DNA of 64,000 bases from Erysipelotrichaceae bacterium (GCA_017442805.1 JAFRZA010000033.1:62001-126000); one strand, 5' to 3'. Numbered from the stretch's first letter, positions 1 to 7,950 are shown. A program made the numbers and translations. Notes: generated from the letters alone by a model not told the origin.

Positions 1-443
1 CTCATAAGCAGTTTCAGGGAATCTCCGGACGGACTGAGCTGAGCGGAGGCGAAGAGGCTGTCGGTATTATCGCGGACAAAGATGACCTCATCGCGCTGCA
101 GACCGGTGAAGTAATAGTAGTGTTCGCCATAGTAGACGATCTGGCAGTAGCTGCCGTAATCCGCAGTCTCGATGTCGAAATCCCGGGTAAGCCAGGTGCC
201 CTGATACTGCATCTGGGCTTCCTCTTCGCTGACAACGGCGTAGGGATGGCCGTAGTTTTCAATGTGGTCATCGATGGCCCTGGCAATCAGGGTCGGATGA
301 TAGAGGTTCAGGGCCGTTACAGCCAGCACCAGCAGAAAGGCCATGACGAAACTGCCGGCATACGGTCTGGCATAACCCAGAAGCCGGCGGAAGAGCCTGC
401 CCTTATAGGAGGTAATGACCTGTTCTTTTTCTATCTTTGCCAT
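1..443 (-). CDS. ABC exporter half-transporter, YheH-like (partial, N-terminal part)
   Basis: About 147 N-terminal codons are present and the gene runs off the left edge. The translated part has a short cytoplasmic start, one membrane segment at about residues 30-50, then a long polar stretch with many Tyr and acidic residues before the next expected helix. A large insert between TM1 and TM2 is typical of the longer subunit of YheH/YheI-type heterodimeric exporters. The ATG at 441-443 lies two bases after the stop of the upstream exporter gene, and its AGGAGG site sits inside that gene's last codons, so the two are translationally coupled. The ATPase domain is outside the window, so the family call rests on the insert and on the partner. 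Confidence 0.8.
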   Translation of the reverse strand, partial: MAKIEKEQVITSYKGRLFRRLLGYARPYAGSFVMAFLLVLAVTALNLYHPTLIARAIDDHIENYGHPYAVVSEEEAQMQYQGTWLTRDFDIETADYGSYCQIVYYGEHYYYFTGLQRDEVIFVRDNTDSLFASAQLSPSGDSLKLLM

Positions 444-445
444 GA

Positions 446-2215
446 TCAGTCCTCCTGATTTGAAGCCAGCTGCTTTTCCAGCTGCTGCTTGCGCTGCAGA
501 CGGGCAAACTGTCCGTCGAGCGCCATCAGCTCGTCGTAGCTACCCAGTTCGGCGACTTTTCCTTCATCGAGGAAAAGAATGTGATCGGCGTTCTGCACCG
601 TGGATACCCGGTGGGCAATGATGATGGTGGTCTTGCCCCGGCGCAGGGAACGCAGATTGTTCAGTATGTTGTCCTCGGTGTCGGTATCAACGGCACTGAG
701 GGAATCGTCCATGATCAGGATCGGGCTGTCCTTAAGCAGGGCCCGGGCGATGGAAATGCGCTGTTTCTGGCCGCCGGAAAGGGTTACGCCTCTTTCGCCG
801 ACCATGGTCTCGTATTTTTCCGGGAAGTCACTGATGTTGCCGTCAACGTCAGCCATCCGGCAGGCTTCGATGATCTCCTCCATGGTGGCGTCCAGCTTGC
901 CGAAGGAAAGGTTCTGCCTGATGGTTTCCGAGAACAGGAAGTTATCCTGGGGTACGTAGGCAATGTTCTGGCGTAAGACAGCCAGCGGGATCTTCCGGAT
1001 GTCGTGGCCGTCAAAGCTGATGGTTCCCCCGCTGACATCAAAGAGCCTGGTCATCAGGTTGACCATGGTGGTCTTGCCGGCACCGGTGCGTCCCATGATC
1101 GCGAAGGTCTCGCCCTTGGCGATCTCAACATTGATGTCGCTCAGAACTTCCGGCAGATCGCTGCCGTAGCGGAAGTGGACGTGGTCAAAGCGGATCCCGC
1201 CTTCCAGCGCACTGACATCATCGGGATGCTCATCGTCCGTGATCTCCGCCTTTTCATTGAAGACCCTGTTGATCCTCTTCATGGCGGCTACGCCCTGGGT
1301 AAAATAGGTCAGACAGTCGCCGAAGGCCAGCATCGGCCAGACCAGGGTTCCCAGATAGCTGGCGAACATGATGAAACGGCCCAGGGTGATCCGGTTGGTG
1401 ATGGTGTAATAGCCGCCAACCAGAACGGTGATCATGTAGGAAACGCCGATGAGCACTTCCATGACCGGCCAGGCGAAGGCCCGCAGTCTGACGAGCTTCA
1501 TGTTGACATCGTAGTTGCTGCGGTTGACGGTCTTGAAGAACTTCAGTTGCTTTTCTTCCTGGGTAAAGGCCTTGATGACTCTTTCCGCGGTGATGCTTTC
1601 CTGCACGACATCCGTCAGCTTGGCAAAGGACTCCTGCTTGGCGGTGAAGTTGCGCTCGAAGGCCTGAATGATGAAATAGCCGAAAACGCCAATTCCGCCC
1701 ATCGGAATCAGGATGTACAGGGTCAGGGAAACCGAGATCCGGGTCATCATCCTGTAGAGAGTCATCAGACTCAGGACAAAGGCGTCCACCGCTGAGATGA
1801 TGGACCAGCCCAGCGCTTCGCGCAGGGCTTCCAGGTCGTTGGTGAAGTAGGCCATCAGGTCTCCGGTCTTGTTTTCGTTGAAGAAGCGCTGCGACAGCGT
1901 CTCCAGCTTGCGGAAGATGTCGTTCTGCAGAGCTCTTTCGATCCGTCTGGCCGTGCCGATGATGAAATAGCGGAAGCCCAGCCGCCCGGCGGAAATGAGC
2001 AGAGCGCAGACTACCATCTTCACCAGCACGCCGTTGACGGCGGTCTTGTCCATGGTGTGGGAAGCCAGACCGTCGGTGATTTCCCCGGTATACTGGGGAA
2101 TGAAAAGGTCCAGATAGTCAATTGCCAGCAGTATCAAAATGCCCGTGACATACATCAGGCTGTATTTCTTCAGGTATTTCATCAGCTGATTGATCTTCTT
2201 TTCCTTCTTTTTCAT
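446..2215 (-). CDS. ABC exporter ATP-binding/permease subunit, YheI/BmrC-like
   Basis: 589 aa, full length for a fused TMD-NBD half-exporter. About six membrane helices occupy residues 15-310. The ATPase domain follows, with Walker A GRTGAGKTT near residue 373, signature LSGGQKQR near 477, Walker B ILIMDD near 500 and an H-loop histidine in IIIAHR. The residue after the Walker B Asp is Asp instead of the catalytic Glu, so this subunit carries the degenerate ATP site, as is common in heterodimeric exporters such as BmrCD or TM287/288. The partner is the gene at 1-443. Substrate is unknown; multidrug or peptide export is likely from family. The ribosome site GGAAAGG precedes the ATG. Confidence 0.9.
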   Translation of the reverse strand: MKKKEKKINQLMKYLKKYSLMYVTGILILLAIDYLDLFIPQYTGEITDGLASHTMDKTAVNGVLVKMVVCALLISAGRLGFRYFIIGTARRIERALQNDIFRKLETLSQRFFNENKTGDLMAYFTNDLEALREALGWSIISAVDAFVLSLMTLYRMMTRISVSLTLYILIPMGGIGVFGYFIIQAFERNFTAKQESFAKLTDVVQESITAERVIKAFTQEEKQLKFFKTVNRSNYDVNMKLVRLRAFAWPVMEVLIGVSYMITVLVGGYYTITNRITLGRFIMFASYLGTLVWPMLAFGDCLTYFTQGVAAMKRINRVFNEKAEITDDEHPDDVSALEGGIRFDHVHFRYGSDLPEVLSDINVEIAKGETFAIMGRTGAGKTTMVNLMTRLFDVSGGTISFDGHDIRKIPLAVLRQNIAYVPQDNFLFSETIRQNLSFGKLDATMEEIIEACRMADVDGNISDFPEKYETMVGERGVTLSGGQKQRISIARALLKDSPILIMDDSLSAVDTDTEDNILNNLRSLRRGKTTIIIAHRVSTVQNADHILFLDEGKVAELGSYDELMALDGQFARLQRKQQLEKQLASNQED

Positions 2216-2331
2216 AACCGCGGCCTTTCCGAAGCCTTTTTCATTTTATAGCACTATCACCTCATTTGCCATATATATGATTAATGTCAGCGTGTTCAGG
2301 AAGACACCGGCCGGCCGGCGTATTATTGGGT

Positions 2332-3168
2332 ATGCTGGAAATAAACAATGTTACGAAAAGATTCAAAAACCGGGAAGTGCTCAGGGGAATCAGCTTTACC
2401 CTGCAGCCCGGAGAAGTGATCTCGCTGATTGGCGGCAACGGTTCGGGAAAGACGACGACTTTCCGGCTGATCCTCGGTCTGCTTGATCCCGACGGCGGCA
2501 GCATCCGCCTTAACGGAAGAGAACTGACCTGCAAAGACGCCGGCTATCTTCCCGAACAGCGCTGCCTCTACCAGGACTGCACGGTATATCAGCAGCTGAA
2601 GCTGACAGCCGGCATCGGCACAGTCAGAAGCGCTGAAGAGAAGATCGATCACTGGCTGCAGGAAATGGGAATGACGGAACTGAAGAGAGAAACGATCGGC
2701 CGGCTTTCCAAGGGCAATCAGCAGAAGATCGCGCTGATCAACTGCCTGATCAAGGACGCGCCGATCGTCATCATGGATGAGCCGTTTACGGCTCTGGACG
2801 GCGGCAACATCAGGATCTTCCTTAAGATCATCAGCCGGTTAAGAGAACAGGGAAAGACCGTGCTGGTTTCTTCGCACATCTATCAGCCGGTCAACGAGAT
2901 CTGTGACCGCTTCCTGTTGCTTAAGGAGGGAAAGATCAGCACCGACATGACCGTAAGTCAGCTCAGGGAAAGCGAAAGAAGAATGGTCACGGTTTCTTCC
3001 AGCTATGAGCCTCAGCGGGATCCGGAAGCGGAAGACCAGCGGCTGGAAGGAGAGAATACCCGTTATGAGTTTTCCGACAGCCTGACTGCCTCGCAGTTTG
3101 CCTGCCACGCCATTCTGGATGATCAGGACGTCGTTTACCGCCATTGCCGGATCGAGGACTGCCGGTGA
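2332..3168 (+). CDS. ABC transporter ATP-binding protein (ABC-2 type system)
   Basis: 278 aa cytoplasmic ATPase: Walker A GGNGSGKTT near residue 37, a signature-like LSKGNQQK, Walker B IVIMDEPF with catalytic Glu, and an H-loop His in SSHIY. It is paired with the membrane protein directly downstream (stop and start overlap), as in NatAB-like or bacteriocin-immunity ABC-2 systems. Start choice: the family N-terminus MLEINNVTKRF begins at 2332. An upstream in-frame start at 2284 would add 16 residues with no family match. No Shine-Dalgarno is visible before 2332, but TATTAT ends six bases before the ATG, so the mRNA may be nearly leaderless. Substrate unknown. Confidence 0.85.
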   Translation: MLEINNVTKRFKNREVLRGISFTLQPGEVISLIGGNGSGKTTTFRLILGLLDPDGGSIRLNGRELTCKDAGYLPEQRCLYQDCTVYQQLKLTAGIGTVRSAEEKIDHWLQEMGMTELKRETIGRLSKGNQQKIALINCLIKDAPIVIMDEPFTALDGGNIRIFLKIISRLREQGKTVLVSSHIYQPVNEICDRFLLLKEGKISTDMTVSQLRESERRMVTVSSSYEPQRDPEAEDQRLEGENTRYEFSDSLTASQFACHAILDDQDVVYRHCRIEDCR

Positions 3169-4286
3169 AGACGCTGATCCTCTTCAATCTGAAGCGCCGC
3201 TTTTTCAACAGGATGACGCTGCTAATCAACGCTGTTCTCTTTCTGGTGATCCTGTTTCTCTTCCACGGCGATTATTTCCTGGGAAATAAGCAGACGGAAC
3301 GGAAGTTCTGCATCGATGACAGCACGAAGGAATACCAGAACGCCTTCATGGCTCTGGAGAGAAAGTATCAGGTCAGCAATCATGAGATCGGCGAGCAGGA
3401 CGTCCTGATCCATTACGACGGCTGCTTCACCATCATCTGCGCTTCGCCGCTGGAGGAAAGCCTTTTGGAAGACATCCGCAGCGACATCCGGCAGGTCGTC
3501 AGAGAAACCTACTGCCGTCAGTACCCGGCGCTCCGTCATCTGGCACAGCAGTACCTTGACATCCAGGTCAGCATCACCCAGAGCGAAAAGCCGGAAAGCG
3601 GTGTCTGGCTGGTCGGAACGGTCGTCTACTTCCTGTTGATGAACTACAGCAGCACGATCGCCTCGGAAGCGGTGTTTGAGAAGTCAAACCACCTGCTGGA
3701 GGGGATCCTCACTTCGCTGCCCGCCCGCAGGCATCTGATTGCCAAGATCATTCAGGGCTATCTGACTGTCCTCATTCAGCTGCTTCTGGTGATCCTGTTT
3801 GCGGCGGTCGGCTTTGCGGCGCGCTGGTTAGAGGACGGCTTCAGCGGGCTAAGGCAGTTCATCGAAACAAACGACCTTTTCCCGGCGTCAGTCAACAGCC
3901 TTAATGTCAGCTGGTCACAGCTGTTGGTGATCGGGGCGATCATGATCAGCGGACTGATGATCGTTCAGACGGCGATGCTGCTGGTGTGCAGCCGGCTTTC
4001 CTCCAGCGAGCAGGCCGGCGGCCTGCAGGGTCTCTTCTACGTCCTGCTTCTGGTTGGCTATTATCTGCTGCTGATGAATGGGGAAAACTGGATAAGCGAA
4101 GGCCGGTACGTCGAATTGCTGGCCTGTCTGCCGGTGGTGTCGGTCTATCTGATGAGCTGCCTGCTGATGCTCAGAAGGGCCACGCTGATTCAGGGCCTTC
4201 TGGCATTGGGAATAAACGTGATTACGCTGCTGCTTTTGGTTGAAACGGGCAGCGGCAGATACCGGCGCAATCTGATGCGCTTCTGA
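3165..4286 (+). CDS. ABC-2 type transporter membrane protein
   Basis: 373 aa with one N-terminal helix (about residues 17-35), an extracytoplasmic region of about 120 residues, then about six further helices to the C-terminus. This is the plan of NatB/ABC-2 family permeases. The start is taken as GTG at 3165, which overlaps the TGA of the ATPase gene as GTGA; an upstream TTG at 3144 would add only seven residues. The pair should form one transporter. A strong terminator follows at 4303. Substrate cannot be told from sequence. Confidence 0.8.
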   Translation: MKTLILFNLKRRFFNRMTLLINAVLFLVILFLFHGDYFLGNKQTERKFCIDDSTKEYQNAFMALERKYQVSNHEIGEQDVLIHYDGCFTIICASPLEESLLEDIRSDIRQVVRETYCRQYPALRHLAQQYLDIQVSITQSEKPESGVWLVGTVVYFLLMNYSSTIASEAVFEKSNHLLEGILTSLPARRHLIAKIIQGYLTVLIQLLLVILFAAVGFAARWLEDGFSGLRQFIETNDLFPASVNSLNVSWSQLLVIGAIMISGLMIVQTAMLLVCSRLSSSEQAGGLQGLFYVLLLVGYYLLLMNGENWISEGRYVELLACLPVVSVYLMSCLLMLRRATLIQGLLALGINVITLLLLVETGSGRYRRNLMRF

Positions 4287-4302
4287 ATTCTGACTGTTTA
4301 AG

Positions 4303-4339
4303 GGGACGATAAGGCTGATGGCTTTATTGTCCCTTTTTT
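4303..4339 (+). terminator. Rho-independent terminator after ABC-2 operon
   Basis: A 13-bp stem (4303-4315 with 4321-4333, two G-U pairs) with a 5-nt loop is followed by a run of six T. Confidence 0.88.
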
Positions 4340-4364
4340 GCTAGAATGAAAGAGAGGCTTAAAA

Positions 4365-4826
4365 ATGAGAGTACTGATTCAGAGAGTTAGAGAGGCGTCG
4401 GTTACGGTTGATGGCAGTCCGGTGGGAAAAACCGGTTACGGCTATCTTCTGCTTGCCGGCTTCAGCGACAGCGACAGCGAGGAAACGGTCAGGCAGATGG
4501 CGGAAAAGACCGTGAACCTGCGGATCTGCGATGACGAAAACCACAAGATGAATCGCAGCCTGCTCGACATTCAGGGCGAGATCCTTTCCATTTCGCAGTT
4601 CACTCTCTATGCCGATACGCGCAAGGGCAGAAGACCGTCCTTTACTCAGGCCGGTGAGCCGGAGCGTTCACGGCAGCTTTACGAATACTTCAACAGCTGT
4701 CTCAGGGAGTACGGACTCAGGGTGGAAACCGGCATATTCGCTGCCGACATGAAGGTAGCTCTGATTAACGACGGACCGGTAACCATCATGCTGGACAGTG
4801 ATATAATATTGAAGAAGCAGGATTGA
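4365..4826 (+). CDS. dtd: D-aminoacyl-tRNA deacylase
   Basis: 153 aa, the usual Dtd length. Dtd hydrolyses D-amino acids, and mischarged glycine, from tRNA in the cytoplasm. The family SQFTLYAD element (about residues 78-86) and the C-terminal NDGPVT motif (about 129-134) are both intact; these line the active site in known structures. It is first in a run with DUF951, ychF, a c-di-AMP receptor and bactofilin. A TAGAAT -10-like hexamer at 4342 and a modest AGAGAGG ribosome site precede it. Confidence 0.95.
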   Translation: MRVLIQRVREASVTVDGSPVGKTGYGYLLLAGFSDSDSEETVRQMAEKTVNLRICDDENHKMNRSLLDIQGEILSISQFTLYADTRKGRRPSFTQAGEPERSRQLYEYFNSCLREYGLRVETGIFAADMKVALINDGPVTIMLDSDIILKKQD

Positions 4827-4828
4827 TC

Positions 4829-5032
4829 ATGGAATATAAACTTGACGATATCGTGGAAATGAAGAAGGAGCACCCCTGCCACAAGAGCAGGCAGTGGCGG
4901 ATCATCAGAATGGGTGCCGACATAAGAATCAAATGCCTGGGATGCGGATCAAGCGTTCTTTTTCCGCGCGCGGAATTCGAAAGAAAAGTAAAGAAGATCA
5001 TCCCGGCTGAAGAAACAGAGGTAAAAGCGTAA
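4829..5032 (+). CDS. DUF951 family small protein
   Basis: 67 aa. It matches the DUF951 pattern: an acidic start, the HPCHKSRQW segment, a CLGCGS knuckle, then a basic C-terminus. The Cys and His residues suggest a small metal- or nucleic-acid-binding fold, but no function is established. The start at 4829 is two bases beyond the dtd stop, and its stop overlaps the ychF ATG by one base (TAATG), so it is probably coupled to ychF. DUF951 next to ychF is a recurring Firmicute arrangement. Confidence 0.85.
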   Translation: MEYKLDDIVEMKKEHPCHKSRQWRIIRMGADIRIKCLGCGSSVLFPRAEFERKVKKIIPAEETEVKA

Positions 5033-6132
5033 TGTCATTAACGGCGGGAATCGTAGGACTGCCAAACGTGGGCAAGTCGACACTGTTTAACGCGATCACC
5101 AAGTCGCAGGTTGAGGCGGCCAACTACCCCTTTGCGACGATTAAGCCGAACGTCAAGACGGTTGAAGTGCCGGATGAGAGAGTCGACCGGCTCTCGGCAA
5201 TGTTCAATCCCCGCAAGACGATCTGGACGACCTTTGAGTTTACCGACATTGCCGGTCTGGTCAAGGGCGCCTCCAAGGGCGAAGGCCTGGGCAACCAGTT
5301 TCTGGGCAACATCAGAGCCTGTGACGCCATCGTTCACGTGGTAAGATGCTTTGACGACAACAACATCGTCCATGTGGAAAACAGCGTCGACCCGATCAGG
5401 GACATCGAGATCGTCAACGTCGAACAGGCGCTGGCCGATCTGGAAACGGTGACTAACCGCATCGCCAAGATTGAAAGAAAGGCGCTGACCAAGGAAAAGG
5501 ACGCCGTCAGGGAATATGAACTGCTGAAAAAACTGAAAGCCGCGCTGGAAGCCGGTCAGGCAGCCCGCAGCGTGGAGACGGATGAGGAAGAGCGTGACAT
5601 GATGAAGTCATACCAGCTGCTCACTGACAAGCCGGTCATCTACGTGGCCAACGTCAGCGACAGCGCCGTCACCGACCTGGAAAACTGCAGGTATTACCAG
5701 GACGTCAAGGCCTATGGCGAAAGGGAGGGCGCGGAAACCGTGGCCATTACCGCCCAGATGGAAGAAGAAATCGCCCAGCTGGATGACGAAGAACGCGACT
5801 TGTTCCTGGCTGATCTGGGGTTGGAGAGAAGCGGTCTGGACGAAATCATCATGAAGACCTACAGCCTGCTGAATCTCTGTACCTTCTTCACGGTCGGAAC
5901 CGATGAGGTCAGAGCCTGGACATTCACCAGAGGCATGAAGGCTCCGGACTGCGCCGGCATCATTCATACCGATTTCAAGAAAGGGTTCATCAGAGCGGAA
6001 GTATACAGTTATGACGATCTGATGGAATACGGCTCAGAAGCCGCGCTGAAGAACGCCGGCAAGCTGAGAGTTGAAGGAAAAGACTACACCGTCAGAGACG
6101 GCGACATCATGTTTATCAGATTCAACGTCTGA
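5032..6132 (+). CDS. ychF: Redox-regulated ATPase YchF (Obg-family)
   Basis: 366 aa, normal for YchF. It has a P-loop GLPNVGKST at residues 9-17, a switch region TIKPNVK, DIAGL for G3, a central coiled insert, and a C-terminal TGS domain ending GDIMFIRFNV. YchF is an Obg-family P-loop protein that prefers ATP because its G4 motif is changed; here the G4 position reads NVSD. It associates with ribosomes and affects translation and stress responses in other bacteria. It overlaps the DUF951 stop by one base. Confidence 0.96.
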   Translation: MSLTAGIVGLPNVGKSTLFNAITKSQVEAANYPFATIKPNVKTVEVPDERVDRLSAMFNPRKTIWTTFEFTDIAGLVKGASKGEGLGNQFLGNIRACDAIVHVVRCFDDNNIVHVENSVDPIRDIEIVNVEQALADLETVTNRIAKIERKALTKEKDAVREYELLKKLKAALEAGQAARSVETDEEERDMMKSYQLLTDKPVIYVANVSDSAVTDLENCRYYQDVKAYGEREGAETVAITAQMEEEIAQLDDEERDLFLADLGLERSGLDEIIMKTYSLLNLCTFFTVGTDEVRAWTFTRGMKAPDCAGIIHTDFKKGFIRAEVYSYDDLMEYGSEAALKNAGKLRVEGKDYTVRDGDIMFIRFNV

Positions 6133-6146
6133 GGAAAGGAAATGAC

Positions 6147-6470
6147 ATGAAATTAATAATTGCGATTGTTTCTAACGACGACAGCACCGCTGTCAACACC
6201 AACCTCACCGAACACGGCTACATGGTTACCCGTCTGGCTACTACCGGCGGATTCTTACGAGCCGGCAACACCACCTTCCTGATCGGAACCGAAGACAAGA
6301 ACGTCGAACAGGTCATTGAGCTGATCAAGGAAGAAAGCAGCCGCCGCACCGAGATCGTACCGGCCACGGCGACCTTCAACATCAACCAGTATGCTGCCTA
6401 TCCGGTCGAAGTACAGGTAGGCGGAGCCACCATCTTCGTATTGGATGTAGAACAGTTCATCAAGGCGTAA
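6147..6470 (+). CDS. Cyclic-di-AMP receptor, PII-like (DarA/PstA)
   Basis: 107 aa. It has the PII-like fold pattern of the DarA/PstA family (DUF970): MKLIIAIV first strand, a TTGGFLRAGN turn at about residues 31-41 that in homologues contacts c-di-AMP, and a C-terminal strand IFVLDVEQF. These proteins are trimers that bind the second messenger c-di-AMP; their downstream targets are not settled. It is 14 nt after ychF. A Met-Thr-stop triplet ORF sits between ribosome site and start; this may be chance. Confidence 0.9.
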   Translation: MKLIIAIVSNDDSTAVNTNLTEHGYMVTRLATTGGFLRAGNTTFLIGTEDKNVEQVIELIKEESSRRTEIVPATATFNINQYAAYPVEVQVGGATIFVLDVEQFIKA

Positions 6471-6473
6471 AGA

Positions 6474-6923
6474 ATGATTGATTTCATTGACTATGACAAC
6501 CCGGCTACGACCAGTATCTATGCCAACATGACCCTCAAGGGCCAGATCGACTGCTATGGCGACATGGAAGTCATCGGCTCTCTTTTCGGTGATGTTGACT
6601 GCGCCAGATACCTGAGGGTCAGCGGCTATGTGGAAGGCATGGTCATCAGCCGCGATCTGATGATCGATACGAACGGCACCATCAAGGGAAAGCTTGACAT
6701 CGGCTGCGACTGCGAGATCAGAGGGATCATGGATGGAGAGATCAACGCGGAGAACGTGGTGGTCAGCGGCACCATCAAGGGCAACGTCCGCGCCCGCAGC
6801 AACGTCCGACTCATGGACGGCGGCCGGGTGATCGGCGATGTTGTCTGCGGCAGTCTGACCGCCGACAAGGGCGGCGTCATCGAAGGCAATCTGTTCTTCG
6901 ATTACAGTTATCTGAATACGTAG
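6474..6923 (+). CDS. Bactofilin family cytoskeletal protein
   Basis: 149 aa with short flanking tails around a repeating right-handed beta-helix: alternating hydrophobic residues with turns GDME, GDVDC, GKLDIG, GEINAE, GNVRA, GDVVC, GVIEGN. Bactofilins polymerise into filaments and position envelope or morphology enzymes. It starts three bases after the c-di-AMP receptor gene, so both are one transcript. No bactofilin-linked M23 peptidase is seen nearby. Confidence 0.9.
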   Translation: MIDFIDYDNPATTSIYANMTLKGQIDCYGDMEVIGSLFGDVDCARYLRVSGYVEGMVISRDLMIDTNGTIKGKLDIGCDCEIRGIMDGEINAENVVVSGTIKGNVRARSNVRLMDGGRVIGDVVCGSLTADKGGVIEGNLFFDYSYLNT

Positions 6924-6929
6924 GGAAGC

Positions 6930-6953
6930 GGACAGGCAGAGCCTGTCCTTTAT
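6930..6953 (+). terminator. Terminator after bactofilin
   Basis: An 8-bp perfect stem GGACAGGC/GCCTGTCC with an AGA loop is followed by TTTAT. It lies only about 20 nt before the nanE start and so may be leaky. Confidence 0.65.
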
Positions 6954-6973
6954 GACAGAAGGGAAATAACGAC

Positions 6974-7696
6974 ATGAAACAGGCAGTGGAAAGATTATTG
7001 GGGGGTCTGATCGTCAGCTGTCAGGCCTATGACGACACCCCGTTTTACGGACCGCAGTACATGCAGAAGTTTGCCCAGTGCGCCCAGATGGGCGGGGCCA
7101 AAGGCATCAGAGCCTGCTGGGGCCGCGACGTGTCCGCGGTCAGAGCGGTGACCGATCTGCCGATCATCGGCATCAACAAGGACATGCTCAATGATCAGGA
7201 TCACGACGCCTTCTTCAAGCGGCTGATCATCACGCCGACGCTGGAGTCGGCTTCCGAAGTAATTGACGCCGGCGCCGACATCGTGGCGGTGGAAAGCGTG
7301 GAGGCTGACTTCTGCAGCTATGAGCAGCTGAGGGATCTGCTCGGATCCATCCGCGACAAGTATCCGGATGTGGCCATCATGGCTGACCTGATAACTCCGG
7401 AAACCGGCATCAAGCTAGCCCGGGACGGCCTGGTCGACATCCTTTCCACGACGCTTTCCGCCTTTGATCCCCGCAAGGCTGACCTGAAGGGCCCGGACTA
7501 CGAAATGATAAGCTATCTGAAGGAACACACCTCGCTGCCGGTCAATGCTGAAGGGCATGTCTGGGAAGCGGACGAATATGTTAGATGCCTGCAGGCCGGC
7601 GCTGACATGGTGACCATCGGTTCGGCCATCACCAGGCCGCATCTGATCACCAAACGGTTTGTCGAAGCCGGAGAAGAGTGGCTGTGCAGCAGATGA
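6974..7696 (+). CDS. nanE: N-acylmannosamine-6-phosphate 2-epimerase
   Basis: 240 aa TIM-barrel. NanE converts ManNAc-6-P to GlcNAc-6-P in sialic acid catabolism. Family marks seen are the GGLIVSCQA start, GINKDM at about residue 71, ITPTLESASEVIDAGADIVAVE (phosphate and metal region, given in full family order over about 85-105), MADLITPETG near 137, and the terminal GSAITRPHLITKRF phosphate loop. The ribosome site AGAAGGGA precedes it. No other nan genes are in the window, so it may act on ManNAc-6-P from elsewhere. Confidence 0.92.
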   Translation: MKQAVERLLGGLIVSCQAYDDTPFYGPQYMQKFAQCAQMGGAKGIRACWGRDVSAVRAVTDLPIIGINKDMLNDQDHDAFFKRLIITPTLESASEVIDAGADIVAVESVEADFCSYEQLRDLLGSIRDKYPDVAIMADLITPETGIKLARDGLVDILSTTLSAFDPRKADLKGPDYEMISYLKEHTSLPVNAEGHVWEADEYVRCLQAGADMVTIGSAITRPHLITKRFVEAGEEWLCSR

Positions 7697-7732
7697 GGCT
7701 GCCGGCTTACTGAAAAAAACAAAATAAAATCA

Positions 7733-7763
7733 GAAAAGTTTTCATAAAGTGCGAAAACTTTTC
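7733..7763. repeat. Inverted repeat between nanE and the met leader promoter
   Basis: Perfect 11-bp arms GAAAAGTTTTC (7733-7743) and GAAAACTTTTC (7753-7763) are separated by 9 nt. The right arm ends at the base before the proposed -35 hexamer. It could be a weak AT-rich terminator for nanE or a protein-binding operator; the sequence does not decide. Confidence 0.5.
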
Positions 7764-7792
7764 TTGCATAAGGGTAGAATAGGTGTTAAAGT
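7764..7792 (+). promoter_or_regulatory. Promoter of the methionine transporter operon
   Basis: -35 TTGCAT (7764-7769), a 17-nt spacer and -10 TAAAGT (7787-7792) with an extended -10 TG at 7784-7785. Predicted transcription start is near 7799, 17 nt before the leader ORF. Confidence 0.65.
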
Positions 7793-7815
7793 AATGGTAA
7801 CAGGAGAGTATCAGT

Positions 7816-7890
7816 ATGATCAGACATTCCGTTATGATGATGGCTATGGCTATGGACATGCGCATGCGCGTGTCATTTGATCATGACTGA
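7816..7890 (+). CDS. Methionine-rich leader peptide of the met transporter operon
   Basis: 24 codons from ATG at 7816 to TGA at 7888-7890, with a good ribosome site (AGGAGAG, 7-nt spacing). Residues 7-17 read MMMAMAMDMRM, so 7 of 11 codons are Met; with the start there are 8 Met in 24. The ORF sits directly before an antiterminator/terminator pair and upstream of metQNI-type genes. Its stop codon overlaps the 5' arm of the antiterminator. The peptide itself probably has no function; the run of Met codons would measure charged Met-tRNA by ribosome stalling, as His, Trp or Leu codons do in classical leaders. Confidence 0.85.
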   Translation: MIRHSVMMMAMAMDMRMRVSFDHD

Positions 7891-7936
7891 TATGTTCTCA
7901 GAAGCATCTTGACTGACAGATAACCGGGAACATATC
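7889..7936 (+). promoter_or_regulatory. Antiterminator hairpin of the met attenuator
   Basis: GATATGTTCTC (7889-7899) pairs with GGGAACATATC (7926-7936): 11 bp with one G-U, enclosing 26 nt. The 3' arm takes bases 7926-7929 from the terminator's 5' arm, its whole loop, and the first two bases of its 3' arm, so the two hairpins exclude each other. A ribosome finishing at the stop codon (7888-7890) would cover the 5' arm; one stalled in the Met run (7834-7866) would leave it free. Confidence 0.8.
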
Positions 7937-7950
7937 CCGGTTTTATTTTT
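7922..7950 (+). terminator. Attenuator terminator of the met operon
   Basis: A perfect 8-bp stem AACCGGGA/TCCCGGTT (7922-7929 with 7935-7942) and 5-nt loop ACATA is followed by TTATTTTT. It lies between the leader peptide and the transporter genes. Confidence 0.9.

Noticed and set aside
1004-1795. Plus-strand open frame of 263 codons opposite the ABC exporter
   Set aside because: Shadow of the exporter gene; no ribosome site or family pattern.
446-2215. Inactive ABC subunit from loss of the Walker B Glu
   Set aside because: Asp at this place is normal for one half of heterodimeric exporters and does not by itself suggest decay.
2284-2331. Upstream start for the ABC ATPase gene
   Set aside because: The 16 added residues are not family-like and there is no ribosome site for it.
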